DNA from: an uncultured Acidimicrobiaceae bacterium
GTDB lineage: Bacteria; Actinomycetota; Acidimicrobiia; Spongiisociales; UBA5794
DNA length: 47,568 nt
Direction of reading: 5' to 3'
NCBI GenBank assembly: GCA_947258375.1
Contig: CAMYIJ010000014.1
Span: forward strand, 1-47,568
Within the stretch, counting starts at the first letter, position 1. Each line of letters starts with the position of its first letter. This document shows, piece by piece, positions 25,208-33,449 of this stretch. The notes beneath the pieces were generated by a model. The model saw only the letters and a list, made by a program, of their open reading frames with translations, had not been told where the DNA came from and did not search any database. A program made the position numbers and the translations under genes.

Positions 25208-27796
25208 ATGACGACGACGGATCGAGTTGGCGTACCTCTGATCGTCAACGGCGAGGCCGTCGAAGTCGCCCCCACCCACTCGAGCCTGCTGGCCGCGTTG
25301 CGCGAGGAACTCGGCCTCACGGCAGCCAAAGATGGCTGTGCCCCGTCGGGCCAATGCGGATGCTGCACGGTTCTCATCGACGGCAAGGCCCGGGTCAGTT
25401 GCCAGACGCCCCTCGAGAAGGTGGCGGGCAAGGAGATCACGACACTCGAGGGCTTCGACGAAGCCGAACGCGACCGCCTGGCCAACGCCTTTGCCGCGGC
25501 GGGAGCGCTGCAGTGCGGTTTCTGCACGCCGGGGATCCTGGTGCGGGTCAAGGCGCTGCTCGACGCGAAGGGTAAGGACCTGACCAGAGAGACGACTGCG
25601 GGCCGGCTCGGCGCTCACCTCTGCCGCTGCACCGGCTACACCAAGATCTTTGACGCCGTCGAGATGCTGGCCCACGGCCAGATTCCGCCGCTGGAGTACG
25701 CCGGCGGCATTGGCAAGTCCGGCACCAAGTACGAGAGCCCCGAGTTGGCGCTGGGCGATCGCGGGTACATCGACGATATGGCGGTGCCCGGCATGCTGCA
25801 CGCCGCCCTCAAGCTCTCCGATCACGCCCGTGCCGACGTAGTGCGCATCGACACGTCGGCGGCCAAAGCTCTTCCGGGCGTCGTCGATGTGTTCACCGGG
25901 GCCGACGTACCCGGCGAGCTGCGGGTTGGGATCATCTACACCGACTGGCCGGTCTTCATCCCTGAAGGCGGCCGCACCTCCTATTACGGCGACGTGCTGG
26001 CCATCGTCGTTGCGGAGGATGTCGAGATTGCCCGCCGGGCCGCCAACCTCGTCACGGTTGAGTACAACGTCCTGCCACCTTTCGTCGACCCGCAGGTGGC
26101 TGTCGATTCGGACGAGGACGCGGTGTGGGGGCTCGACGGCAATGTGCTGTCGACGTCGGTCTACTCCCGCGGGGATGTCGCGGCCGCGCTCGCCGGGTCG
26201 GCTCACCGCGTCCACGAAGTCTTCCAAACGCAGCGCATCGAGCACGCCTTCCTCGAGCCCGAGTCCACCCTGGCGGTCCCCAACGAGGACGGCAGCCTGA
26301 TGGTCTACTCAGGCGGCCAGGGCGTGTGGGACGACCGCGATCAGATCGCATCGGTTCTCGGGGTGGACCAGCAAACGGTGACTGTCGAACTGGTATCCAA
26401 CGGCGGGGCGTTCGGCGGGAAAGAGGACATGTCCAACCAGGCACAGACCTCACTGGCCGCCCACCTCCTGAAGCGTCCGGTCAAGTGCACGCTGACCCGG
26501 GAACAGTCGTTCCGAATGCACGCCAAGCGCCACCCGATCCGCATCGACATCGAGGCCGCCTGTGATGAGGACGGCCGGCTAACGGCGATGCGGGCCCGGA
26601 TGCTGGGCGACTCGGGCCCCTATGCGTCCGTCGGGATGAAGGTCCTGGAGCGGGCGGCCGGCCACGCCAGCGGGCCGTACGTGATTCCCAACATCGACGT
26701 GCAGGCCGTGGCGGCTCGGACGAACAACTCGGTATGCGGCGCTTTCCGCGGCTTCGGGGCCAACCAGGCGCAGTTCGCCATGGAGGGCGTCATGGACCGC
26801 CTCGCCGAAAAGGCGGGAGTCTCGGGATGGGAGATGCGGGCACGCAACGTCATCGAACCCGGCGTGGTGTGGGGCCCCGGTCAGATCATGGACGACGGCT
26901 GTAAGGGGGCCAAGGAGTGCCTCGAGGCCGTCAAGCCGGCCTACGACGCCGCCCGCGAAGCCGGAAAGGCGATCGGCGTTGGGCTCGGCCTGAAGAACTC
27001 AGGCCTCGGCAACGGCTTCAACGAGGTCGCTCGCGCCGTGATCCGCTTCGAGGAGGACGGGACGGTCGAGGTACGCCACTGCTGGACCGAGATGGGCCAG
27101 GGTGTCCACACCGTCGCCCAACAGGTAGCAGTCGAAGAGCTCGGCATCGACCCGGCGCGGGTCAAGGTGATCGTCGACACGACTCGTGAGCTCGGTGCCG
27201 GGCAGACCACGGGATCCCGGGGAACGCTCATGGGAGCCGGATCGGTGGCCGACGCCTGCCGCGTCGCCAACGAAGGCGGCCGCGAGATCGGTGTCGACTA
27301 CGAAGGACGCTACGTCGTCGATTGGACCAACGCCCTCGAAGATGGCGTCGAAAACCCGATCCTGCACTCGACGTTCGGGTATGCGGCGCAGCTTGTCATC
27401 GCCGACGCCACGACCGGCACGATCGAGAAGGTCGTGGCGGCCCACGATGTCGGCAAGGCCATCAACCCGATGCTGTGTGAAGGCCAGGTCGAAGGGGCCG
27501 TCCACATGGGCCTCGGATACGCCCTCTCGGAGGACTTCCCGTGCGATGACGAAGGCCGCCCGGTCAACATGACGCTGCGCAGCCTCGACATCATTCGGCC
27601 CAAGGACATGCCGGATGTCGACGTGATCCTGATCGAGGCTCCCCAGCCCGACGCTCCGTACGGGATCAAGGGGGTCGGCGAGATCGGGCTGGTGCCAACC
27701 GCCGGCGCCGTCGCCGCCGCCCTCCACGAGGTGGACGGCAAGTGGCGCAACCGCCTCCCGATGCTCAAGCACGACCCGATCGAGGTAGCCGAATAG
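25208..27796 (+). CDS. xdhD: XdhD-type fused [2Fe-2S]/molybdopterin hydroxylase
   Basis: This 862-residue protein starts at an ATG after AGGGAGG. Residues 1-150 form a CoxS-like module with Cys44, 50, 53 and 65 and Cys103, 106, 139 and 141. The molybdopterin part follows directly (about 170-862) with GGAFGG, GAFRGFGANQAQF, DVGKAINP and GIKGVGEIGL carrying catalytic Glu825. An FAD domain is absent. This two-module layout matches E. coli XdhD, which is associated with YgfK and SsnA and with the selenium-dependent molybdenum hydroxylase trait. Its electrons must leave through another protein; the flavin/Fe-S protein YgfK encoded two genes downstream is a candidate. Substrate is probably a purine. 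No selenium-labile-cofactor gene is in view. Confidence 0.85.
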   Translation: MTTTDRVGVPLIVNGEAVEVAPTHSSLLAALREELGLTAAKDGCAPSGQCGCCTVLIDGKARVSCQTPLEKVAGKEITTLEGFDEAERDRLANAFAAAGALQCGFCTPGILVRVKALLDAKGKDLTRETTAGRLGAHLCRCTGYTKIFDAVEMLAHGQIPPLEYAGGIGKSGTKYESPELALGDRGYIDDMAVPGMLHAALKLSDHARADVVRIDTSAAKALPGVVDVFTGADVPGELRVGIIYTDWPVFIPEGGRTSYYGDVLAIVVAEDVEIARRAANLVTVEYNVLPPFVDPQVAVDSDEDAVWGLDGNVLSTSVYSRGDVAAALAGSAHRVHEVFQTQRIEHAFLEPESTLAVPNEDGSLMVYSGGQGVWDDRDQIASVLGVDQQTVTVELVSNGGAFGGKEDMSNQAQTSLAAHLLKRPVKCTLTREQSFRMHAKRHPIRIDIEAACDEDGRLTAMRARMLGDSGPYASVGMKVLERAAGHASGPYVIPNIDVQAVAARTNNSVCGAFRGFGANQAQFAMEGVMDRLAEKAGVSGWEMRARNVIEPGVVWGPGQIMDDGCKGAKECLEAVKPAYDAAREAGKAIGVGLGLKNSGLGNGFNEVARAVIRFEEDGTVEVRHCWTEMGQGVHTVAQQVAVEELGIDPARVKVIVDTTRELGAGQTTGSRGTLMGAGSVADACRVANEGGREIGVDYEGRYVVDWTNALEDGVENPILHSTFGYAAQLVIADATTGTIEKVVAAHDVGKAINPMLCEGQVEGAVHMGLGYALSEDFPCDDEGRPVNMTLRSLDIIRPKDMPDVDVILIEAPQPDAPYGIKGVGEIGLVPTAGAVAAALHEVDGKWRNRLPMLKHDPIEVAE

Positions 27797-28818
27797 TGGC
27801 CGCCACCACGCCGGGCCTGGTGTGTGCCCACCACCATCTCTATTCATCTCTGGCGCGTGGCATGCCGCCACCGCCCCAGGTGGCGACGAACTTCCAGGAG
27901 ATCCTCGAGCAGGTGTGGTGGCGCCTCGACACCGCCCTCGACCTGGACATGATCCGCTGGTCGGCGATGCTCGGAGCTCTCGAGGCCCTCGAGAACGGGA
28001 CCACCGCCATCGTCGATCACCACGAATCGCCGAACGCCATCGAAGGCAGCCTGGACGTGATCGCCGAGGCGTGCGCCGAGGTTGGGGTTCGGGTTCTCAC
28101 GACATATGGCATCACCGACCGCCACGGCGCCGATGGGGCGCGACGCGGGCTCGAGGAGAACGCCCGTTTCATCCGCAGCGGCGGTCCCGGCATGGTCGGC
28201 GTCCATGCGACGTTCACCTGCACCGACGAGTCGCTGGCGGAGGCGGCGGGCCTGGCTGAGGACCTCGGCGTCGGCGTCCATATCCACGTCTGTGAAGGGA
28301 TCGGCGACATCGATGCGCCGCAACGCCTCGCCGGGCTCACCCGCGACAACTGGCTGCTGAGCCACTGTGTGCACCTGCCGACCGACCACGACCTGCGGGG
28401 CACGATCCTCCACAACCCGATGTCGAACCTCAACAACGGCGTCGGCTACGCCGATCCGGCCCGGTTCGCCAACCCGGTGGCACTCGGCACCGACGGCATC
28501 GGAGGCAACGTCCTCGAATCGTTCCGGCTGGCCTACGTGATGCAGCGTTCGGTTGACGTCACAGTCGGGCCCGACCCGGCCTGGAGCTGGCTCGAGAACG
28601 GCTGGAACATCATCCCAGAGGCTCGCGATGATGAGGTCACCTGGTCATACGATCCGATGGACCCGTGGCACATCGCGTTTACGTCGGGAATACGACCTCT
28701 CGAGGTCAAGGTGGATGACGAGGTGGTATTCGCCGACGGCCAACCGACGAAAGTCGACGCAAACGAGGTGCGAGCCAAGGCCGCCGAGCAGGCTACCCGG
28801 TTGCACGCCCGCCTTTGA
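27796..28818 (+). CDS. ssnA: SsnA-like amidohydrolase lacking the usual N-terminal strands
   Basis: This 340-residue metal-dependent hydrolase is read from GTG 27796, overlapping the XdhD stop (TAGTG), with GAGG nine bases upstream. It opens almost directly at the first metal motif (PGLVCAHHHLYSSLARG), whereas family members have 50-60 residues before it. Other ligand regions are present: VHIHVCEG, LLSHCVHL and ALGTDGIG. WWRLD and the NPMSNLNNGVGY segment resemble SsnA closely. SsnA belongs to the cytosine-deaminase/chlorohydrolase group of the amidohydrolases and occurs with YgfK and XdhD; its exact reaction is unsettled. An alternative GTG at 27742 would add 18 residues overlapping the XdhD gene but still not restore the missing part. 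Confidence 0.82.
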   Translation: MAATTPGLVCAHHHLYSSLARGMPPPPQVATNFQEILEQVWWRLDTALDLDMIRWSAMLGALEALENGTTAIVDHHESPNAIEGSLDVIAEACAEVGVRVLTTYGITDRHGADGARRGLEENARFIRSGGPGMVGVHATFTCTDESLAEAAGLAEDLGVGVHIHVCEGIGDIDAPQRLAGLTRDNWLLSHCVHLPTDHDLRGTILHNPMSNLNNGVGYADPARFANPVALGTDGIGGNVLESFRLAYVMQRSVDVTVGPDPAWSWLENGWNIIPEARDDEVTWSYDPMDPWHIAFTSGIRPLEVKVDDEVVFADGQPTKVDANEVRAKAAEQATRLHARL

Positions 28819-28838
28819 GACGGACCGCAGTGAGATTT

Positions 28839-28873
28839 GAGTACCTAGTACCGAGTACTGGATACTGAGTACG
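28839..28873 (+). repeat. Five tandem heptamers (GAGTACY type)
   Basis: GAGTACC, TAGTACC, GAGTACT, GGATACT and GAGTACG follow each other without gaps between the SsnA-like and YgfK genes, ending just before the AAGGAGG ribosome site. The repeated TAC core is partly palindromic (GTAC). Function unknown; it could be a polymorphic spacer or a binding array. Confidence 0.75.
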
Positions 28874-28892
28874 CCGACGGCAAGGAGGCCTA

Positions 28893-31800
28893 ATGTCCGA
28901 TCGATTCCATCCCATCTCGATGGAGCAGCTCACCGACTGGGTCTTCACCGAGCTCGAGGAGAAGGACTCGCTGTTCTACGTGCCCCGTTCGGCCTTCTTT
29001 GTACCGAGCCCGGACCACCGGTTTCGACTCAACAAGTACGGCGTTGAGCTCGACACTCCGTTCGGCGTTGCCGCCGGCCCGCACACCCAGATGGCGCAGA
29101 ACATCATCGTCTCGTGGCTCGTCGGCGCTCGGCTGATCGAGCTGAAGACCGTGCAAACTCTCGATGAGCTCGAGGTCAACAAGCCGTGCATCGATGTAGA
29201 GGACGAGGGATACAACGTCGAGTGGTCCCAGGAGCTGAAGGTCTTCGAGTCGTTCGACGAGTACCTGCGCGCCTGGGTGCTGATCCATGCCCTGCACCGC
29301 AAGTTCGGGTGGCATGGCGAGCGTCCCGGCATGGTGTTCAACATGAGCGTCGGCTACAACCTCGAAGGCATGCTGCAGCCCAACGTGCAGTGGTACTTCG
29401 ACACGATGGCCGACGCCTCGGACTACCTGGCGGCGTACATCGACATCGTTGCGGAGCGTTACCCGGCGGTGCGCGACATCGACATCCCGGCGCAGCTCTC
29501 GGACACGATCACCCTGTCAACCATGCACGGCTGCCCGCCGGACGAGATTGAGAAGATCTCGCTGTACCTGCTCGAGGAGCGCGGCCTCCACACGTCGGTG
29601 AAGTGCAATCCCACGCTGCTCGGCGCCGACCGGGTGCGGGGGATCATCAACGACTCGCTCGAATTCGACGATGTCCCGGTCCCGGATGAAGCGTTTGGTC
29701 ACGACCTGATGTATGTCGACGCCGTCCCGATGTTCCACAACCTCCGCCGGGTCGCCGCCGCCCGTGACCTGACGTTCGGATTGAAGCTTTCGAACACCCT
29801 CGAAGTCGACAACTGGCGTACGGTGTTCGATAAGGACGAGATGATGTACCTCTCGGGCCGGGCGCTGCACGCGGTTACCACCAATCTCGCATCGAGAATC
29901 TCTGAGGAGTTCCGCGGCGACCTGATGCTGTCATTTGCCGGAGGAGCAGACTGTTTCAACGTTGCCGATCTACTCGCGTCCGGCATGCGGACTATCACAG
30001 TGTGCTCGGATCTGCTCAAGTCCGGCGGTTATCTGCGGCTGCTCCAGTACATGGAGAACGTGACCGACGCCTACGAGAAGGTTGGCGCCGCCGATACGGC
30101 CGACTTCATCGGCAAGTCGGCGCTTGGCTCGGCGGGCTTCAGCGAGTTCGCCCCCCTGATGCGATACTCCGCCCTCACCGACAGCGGCCTCGACCTGTCG
30201 ACCGACCAGTGTGCCGATCTCCAGTCGACACTGGCCGGATTAGGTGGTGACGGCACGGTCGCCGGCACCGTCCACTCGTGGGCCGTCGGCCAGGGATTCG
30301 ACGCCGGCCGGGCCACCGAGATTGTGGCGCTCGTCACCAAGGTCTTGTCACGGATCAACCTCCGGGAGTACGCCGCGTCGGCCCGCACCGATTGGCGCTA
30401 CCAGAAGCACTCTTTCCGCATGGATCGCTCGAAGACACCCCGCGAACTCGACTACTTCGACTGTATCGAGGCGCCCTGTGTCGACGAGTGTCCGGTAGAC
30501 CAGAAGGTGCCGGAGTACATGAACGCCGTGCGCGACGGGAACTTCCTCGAGGCGGTGCGGCTCACCCGCGAGGACAACCCGCTGCCGTCGATCCTCGGGC
30601 GCGTATGCGACCACCTCTGTGAGAACACGTGTATCCGCACCCATTTCGATCAGCCGCTCGCCATTCGCCACATCAAGCGGTTCATCATGGACCACGAGGA
30701 GCAGCCGGTGCTGTTCACGCGGAACGCGGCCACCAAGACGAAGGTGGCGATTGTCGGCGCCGGTCCGGCGGGTTTGGCAGCCGCCCAGGAACTCGGGCAT
30801 GCCGGGTTCGGCGTCACGATCTACGAAGCCCAGCCCTACGCGGGCGGCATGGTGGGTGGGGCGATCCCGTCCTATCGGCTGCCCCAGGAGCAGATCGATC
30901 AGGACATGGCGATCCTCGACGAGCTCGGTGTCGAAGTGCGCTACAACCGGAAAGCCGGTGTCGACTTCACCATCGAGGATTTGCGCAACGATGGTTTCGT
31001 TGCGGTGTTCATCGCCGTTGGCGCCCAGCTGGCCAAGAAGCTGAACCTGCCCGGCGAGGACGCCTCGGGCATGCTCGATGGCATTACCTTTCTCCGAAGT
31101 GTCCGCGAAGAGGACCCGGTGCCGATTGGTGCCCGGGTCGGTGTCATCGGCGCCGGCGACACCGCCATGGACTGCGTGCGGTCGGCCCGCCGGGTTGGTG
31201 CCGACGACGTCTATCTCGTCTATCGCCGAACGATCGATCAGATGCCGGCCGACCCTGAGGAGATCCATGCCTGCAAAGAGGAAGGGATCAACATCGTCGA
31301 GCTGGCCAATCCGGCCGCCCTTCATGTCGAAGAGGATAAGCTCGCCGGCCTGGTCTGCACCCGCACCGAGTACCGGGGCGAACGCGACGACTCGGGCCGC
31401 AAGATCCCGTTTGATGTGCCCGATTCGGAGTTCGAGATCGAGCTGGACACGCTGATCCTGGCCATCAGCCAACACTCGGTGCTCGACTTCTTTGGGGATG
31501 CTGCTCCGGCGCTGACAAACCGCGGCTACATCGAGGTTGATCCCGAGACGTTCGAATCGTCGATCGCGGGCGTCTACGCCGGCGGCGACGTCGCAGCCGA
31601 CGGCCCGTCATCGATCGTGAAGGCCGCCGCCGACGGCAAGCGTGTCGCCGCCGCCATCATGGCCGCACACGGCTCGCCGCGGGTGATGCCGGTCGCCGAA
31701 GAGCGGCCCGTCGACCTGCAGGAGATGGTGGTACGCCGCGCCCGGCGTGAATACCGGGTGCCGATCAGCTTCACACCTGTCGACGAACGGGACGGCTTCG

Positions 31801-32456
31801 ACGAAACCGTTCTGTCGTACACCCCGGAGGAAGCGATGCGCGAAGCAAGCCGCTGCCTCGACTGTCACGAGATCTGCAGCCTGTGTGTCGGGGTGTGCCC
31901 CAACATGGCGTTGATGACCTACCAGATGGACCCGGTGCGCGCCGGCCTGCCGTCGTTGAAGGTGCGCGACGGTGCAGTCGTCGCCGGGGAGGCGGAACCG
32001 TTCGTCGCCGACCAGCAATTCCAGATCGCAGTGCTCACCGACTTCTGCAACGAGTGCGGCAACTGTGTGACGGCCTGTCCGACATCGGGCGAGCCCTATC
32101 GCGATAAGCCGCGGCTCTACCTGAATCGGGAGGACTTCGAAGCGGAGAAAGCCAACGCCTTCATGATGTTCTCGGACTCGGCGATGGAGGCCCGGGTGGA
32201 CGGCGAAACCCACCGCATCGAGGTGAACGGCCACATTGATTACACCTCCCCGGCGTTCCGCGCCAAGCTGGATGTGAACACACTCGAGCTGCTGGAGGCG
32301 ACGCCAGTAGCGGCGGCCGATGGGGCGGCGCTGTCGCTCAAAACGGCGGCCGTCATGCACACGCTGCTGCGCGGGGTCAGCCGGTCGATGCCCCACATCC
32401 CTGCCATGGCGGCGGGCGGTACCTTCGTCGCGCATCCAGGCTATCCCGAGGAGTAG
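28893..32456 (+). CDS. ygfK: YgfK-type flavin/iron-sulfur oxidoreductase
   Basis: This 1187-residue protein starts at an ATG seven bases after AAGGAGG. Residues 1-500 resemble a dihydroorotate-dehydrogenase-like barrel (TPFGVAAGPHTQMAQN; LSTMHGCPPDEIEKISLYLL). About 525-600 is the GltD-type Fe-S region (APCVDECPVDQKVPEYM, then CDHLCENTC). FAD and NAD(P) Rossmann motifs follow near 620 (VAIVGAGPAGLAAAQEL) and 750 (VGVIGAGDTAMDCV). Near 985 and 1050 are Cys-rich motifs for 4Fe-4S clusters (CLDCHEICSLCVGVCP; CNECGNCVTACP). It is longer than E. coli YgfK (about 1030). YgfK is associated with purine catabolism and selenium-dependent hydroxylases; an earlier name is selenate reductase subunit. It likely exchanges electrons between XdhD and NAD(P)H or another acceptor. 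Confidence 0.92.
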   Translation: MSDRFHPISMEQLTDWVFTELEEKDSLFYVPRSAFFVPSPDHRFRLNKYGVELDTPFGVAAGPHTQMAQNIIVSWLVGARLIELKTVQTLDELEVNKPCIDVEDEGYNVEWSQELKVFESFDEYLRAWVLIHALHRKFGWHGERPGMVFNMSVGYNLEGMLQPNVQWYFDTMADASDYLAAYIDIVAERYPAVRDIDIPAQLSDTITLSTMHGCPPDEIEKISLYLLEERGLHTSVKCNPTLLGADRVRGIINDSLEFDDVPVPDEAFGHDLMYVDAVPMFHNLRRVAAARDLTFGLKLSNTLEVDNWRTVFDKDEMMYLSGRALHAVTTNLASRISEEFRGDLMLSFAGGADCFNVADLLASGMRTITVCSDLLKSGGYLRLLQYMENVTDAYEKVGAADTADFIGKSALGSAGFSEFAPLMRYSALTDSGLDLSTDQCADLQSTLAGLGGDGTVAGTVHSWAVGQGFDAGRATEIVALVTKVLSRINLREYAASARTDWRYQKHSFRMDRSKTPRELDYFDCIEAPCVDECPVDQKVPEYMNAVRDGNFLEAVRLTREDNPLPSILGRVCDHLCENTCIRTHFDQPLAIRHIKRFIMDHEEQPVLFTRNAATKTKVAIVGAGPAGLAAAQELGHAGFGVTIYEAQPYAGGMVGGAIPSYRLPQEQIDQDMAILDELGVEVRYNRKAGVDFTIEDLRNDGFVAVFIAVGAQLAKKLNLPGEDASGMLDGITFLRSVREEDPVPIGARVGVIGAGDTAMDCVRSARRVGADDVYLVYRRTIDQMPADPEEIHACKEEGINIVELANPAALHVEEDKLAGLVCTRTEYRGERDDSGRKIPFDVPDSEFEIELDTLILAISQHSVLDFFGDAAPALTNRGYIEVDPETFESSIAGVYAGGDVAADGPSSIVKAAADGKRVAAAIMAAHGSPRVMPVAEERPVDLQEMVVRRARREYRVPISFTPVDERDGFDETVLSYTPEEAMREASRCLDCHEICSLCVGVCPNMALMTYQMDPVRAGLPSLKVRDGAVVAGEAEPFVADQQFQIAVLTDFCNECGNCVTACPTSGEPYRDKPRLYLNREDFEAEKANAFMMFSDSAMEARVDGETHRIEVNGHIDYTSPAFRAKLDVNTLELLEATPVAAADGAALSLKTAAVMHTLLRGVSRSMPHIPAMAAGGTFVAHPGYPEE

Positions 32457-32843
32457 CCGCGACCTGTGTTCCTCCGAAGGGGGTACGGGGGCGCGTCGCG
32501 GGAGGTGATTCCCGGTACCAGGGTTCTGTTGCCCCTGGGGCTTCGAGAACCTGTAGCCGGGAGTCACATCGAGCTGGCGCCCCCCTTCCCGCCCTGCGGG
32601 CGGTGCCCCTCCCCCCGCCGGGGGGAGCCACTAGGTGCGCTTGACTCGGGCGCCGCTTTGTTCGGCCGGCTCCTACCGTCTCGACTAGGTGTCGGGTGGT
32701 CGCGATCATAAAGTCCCTGCTGTGGGTACCGATATCCATCGTGAAAGACCTGCCGACCCCGATCCCGCCGGCTGTGCGCCGCTGATCGGAAGCGCGGCGA
32801 TTTCCCGATCCACCCTGACTCTGGAATCCTCCTCCGGGACCAT
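32457..32843. other. Intergenic region between YgfK and the lipoprotein gene
   Basis: No credible gene is seen in these 387 bases. The first part is very GC-rich with hairpins (one listed separately, plus CCCGC-CCT-GCGGG at 32588-32600). The later part has no clear promoter. I looked for a cobalamin riboswitch because an importer of heme/B12 type follows and found only a short ACCTGCC match without the conserved core. Confidence 0.4.
32609..32627 (+). terminator. GC hairpin after ygfK
   Basis: CTCCCCCC pairs perfectly with GGGGGGAG around a three-base loop, about 150 bases after the ygfK stop codon. No T-run follows. It may end the xdhD-ssnA-ygfK transcript. Confidence 0.45.
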
Positions 32844-33434
32844 ATGAAAGGAACCACCTTGAAACGAGCGACACTCGTAGTTGCGCTTGCCCTGTTGGCG
32901 GCTGCCTGCGGGGACGGCGGAACGGCCACCACGACCGCCGCTCCGGCTACGGCGGCTCCGACAACCACTACGGCGGCTCCGACGACTACAACGGCGGCTC
33001 CGACCACGACCGAGGCGACGACCACAACGGCGGCTCCGACCACGACCGAGGCCACGACCACCACATCTGCCGCGCCGGCGATCATCCCCGGTGAAGACCT
33101 CGAAGTTGATGCCATCGTGCTTGCCTACACAACCGCGCTCGATAGCGTCCTGGGATTCGAGGATAAGGAGCCGTTCGTCGAGGACTCCGCGGATCTCGAA
33201 AGCACCATGGACCAGTACAACGTGAACGGTGAGTTCGTCGGCGGCATCGGTGTGCTGCCGCTCGATGTGGCAATCGACGGAGACACTGCTGTGGTTACGT
33301 ATCAGCTGCTCTTCGGTGGCAGCCCGTCGTATTCGCCCCAGACCGGCGAGGCGATCAAGTTGGACGACACCTGGAAGGTCACTCGTGAAGCCTTCTGTGC
33401 GCTGATGGTCCTCGCTAGAGGCGGCTGCCCATAG
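32844..33434 (+). CDS. Small lipoprotein with Thr/Ala/Pro-repeat linker and MTB12-like C-terminal domain
   Basis: This 196-residue lipoprotein is read from ATG 32844; the TTG at 32859 has the better ribosome site (GAAAGGA) and may be the true start. The lipobox LLAAAC is followed by about 55 residues of TTTTAAP and TTTEA repeats. The remaining domain of about 110 residues (VLPLDVAIDGDTAVVTYQLL, DDTWKVTREAFCALM) resembles the secreted mycobacterial MTB12/CFP-2 fold by pattern, which is a tentative match. It ends 15 bases before the importer lipoprotein gene, so it is probably in the same transcript. Its role there is unknown. Confidence 0.7.
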   Translation: MKGTTLKRATLVVALALLAAACGDGGTATTTAAPATAAPTTTTAAPTTTTAAPTTTEATTTTAAPTTTEATTTTSAAPAIIPGEDLEVDAIVLAYTTALDSVLGFEDKEPFVEDSADLESTMDQYNVNGEFVGGIGVLPLDVAIDGDTAVVTYQLLFGGSPSYSPQTGEAIKLDDTWKVTREAFCALMVLARGGCP

Positions 33435-33449
33435 AGAGGTAGGTTCCGG

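Noticed and set aside
24818..26245. Long minus-strand open frame of 475 codons overlapping the XdhD-like gene
   Set aside because: It is antisense to a clear molybdenum hydroxylase gene. Only its last 80 codons, behind their own ribosome site, form the thiamine-binding-family protein.
30348..31475. Minus-strand open frame of 375 codons inside ygfK
   Set aside because: Antisense to conserved Fe-S and Rossmann motifs; no start signal and no domain of its own.
32700..32843. Possible cobalamin riboswitch before the importer operon
   Set aside because: ACCTGCC is present, but the conserved core sequences of that riboswitch are absent.
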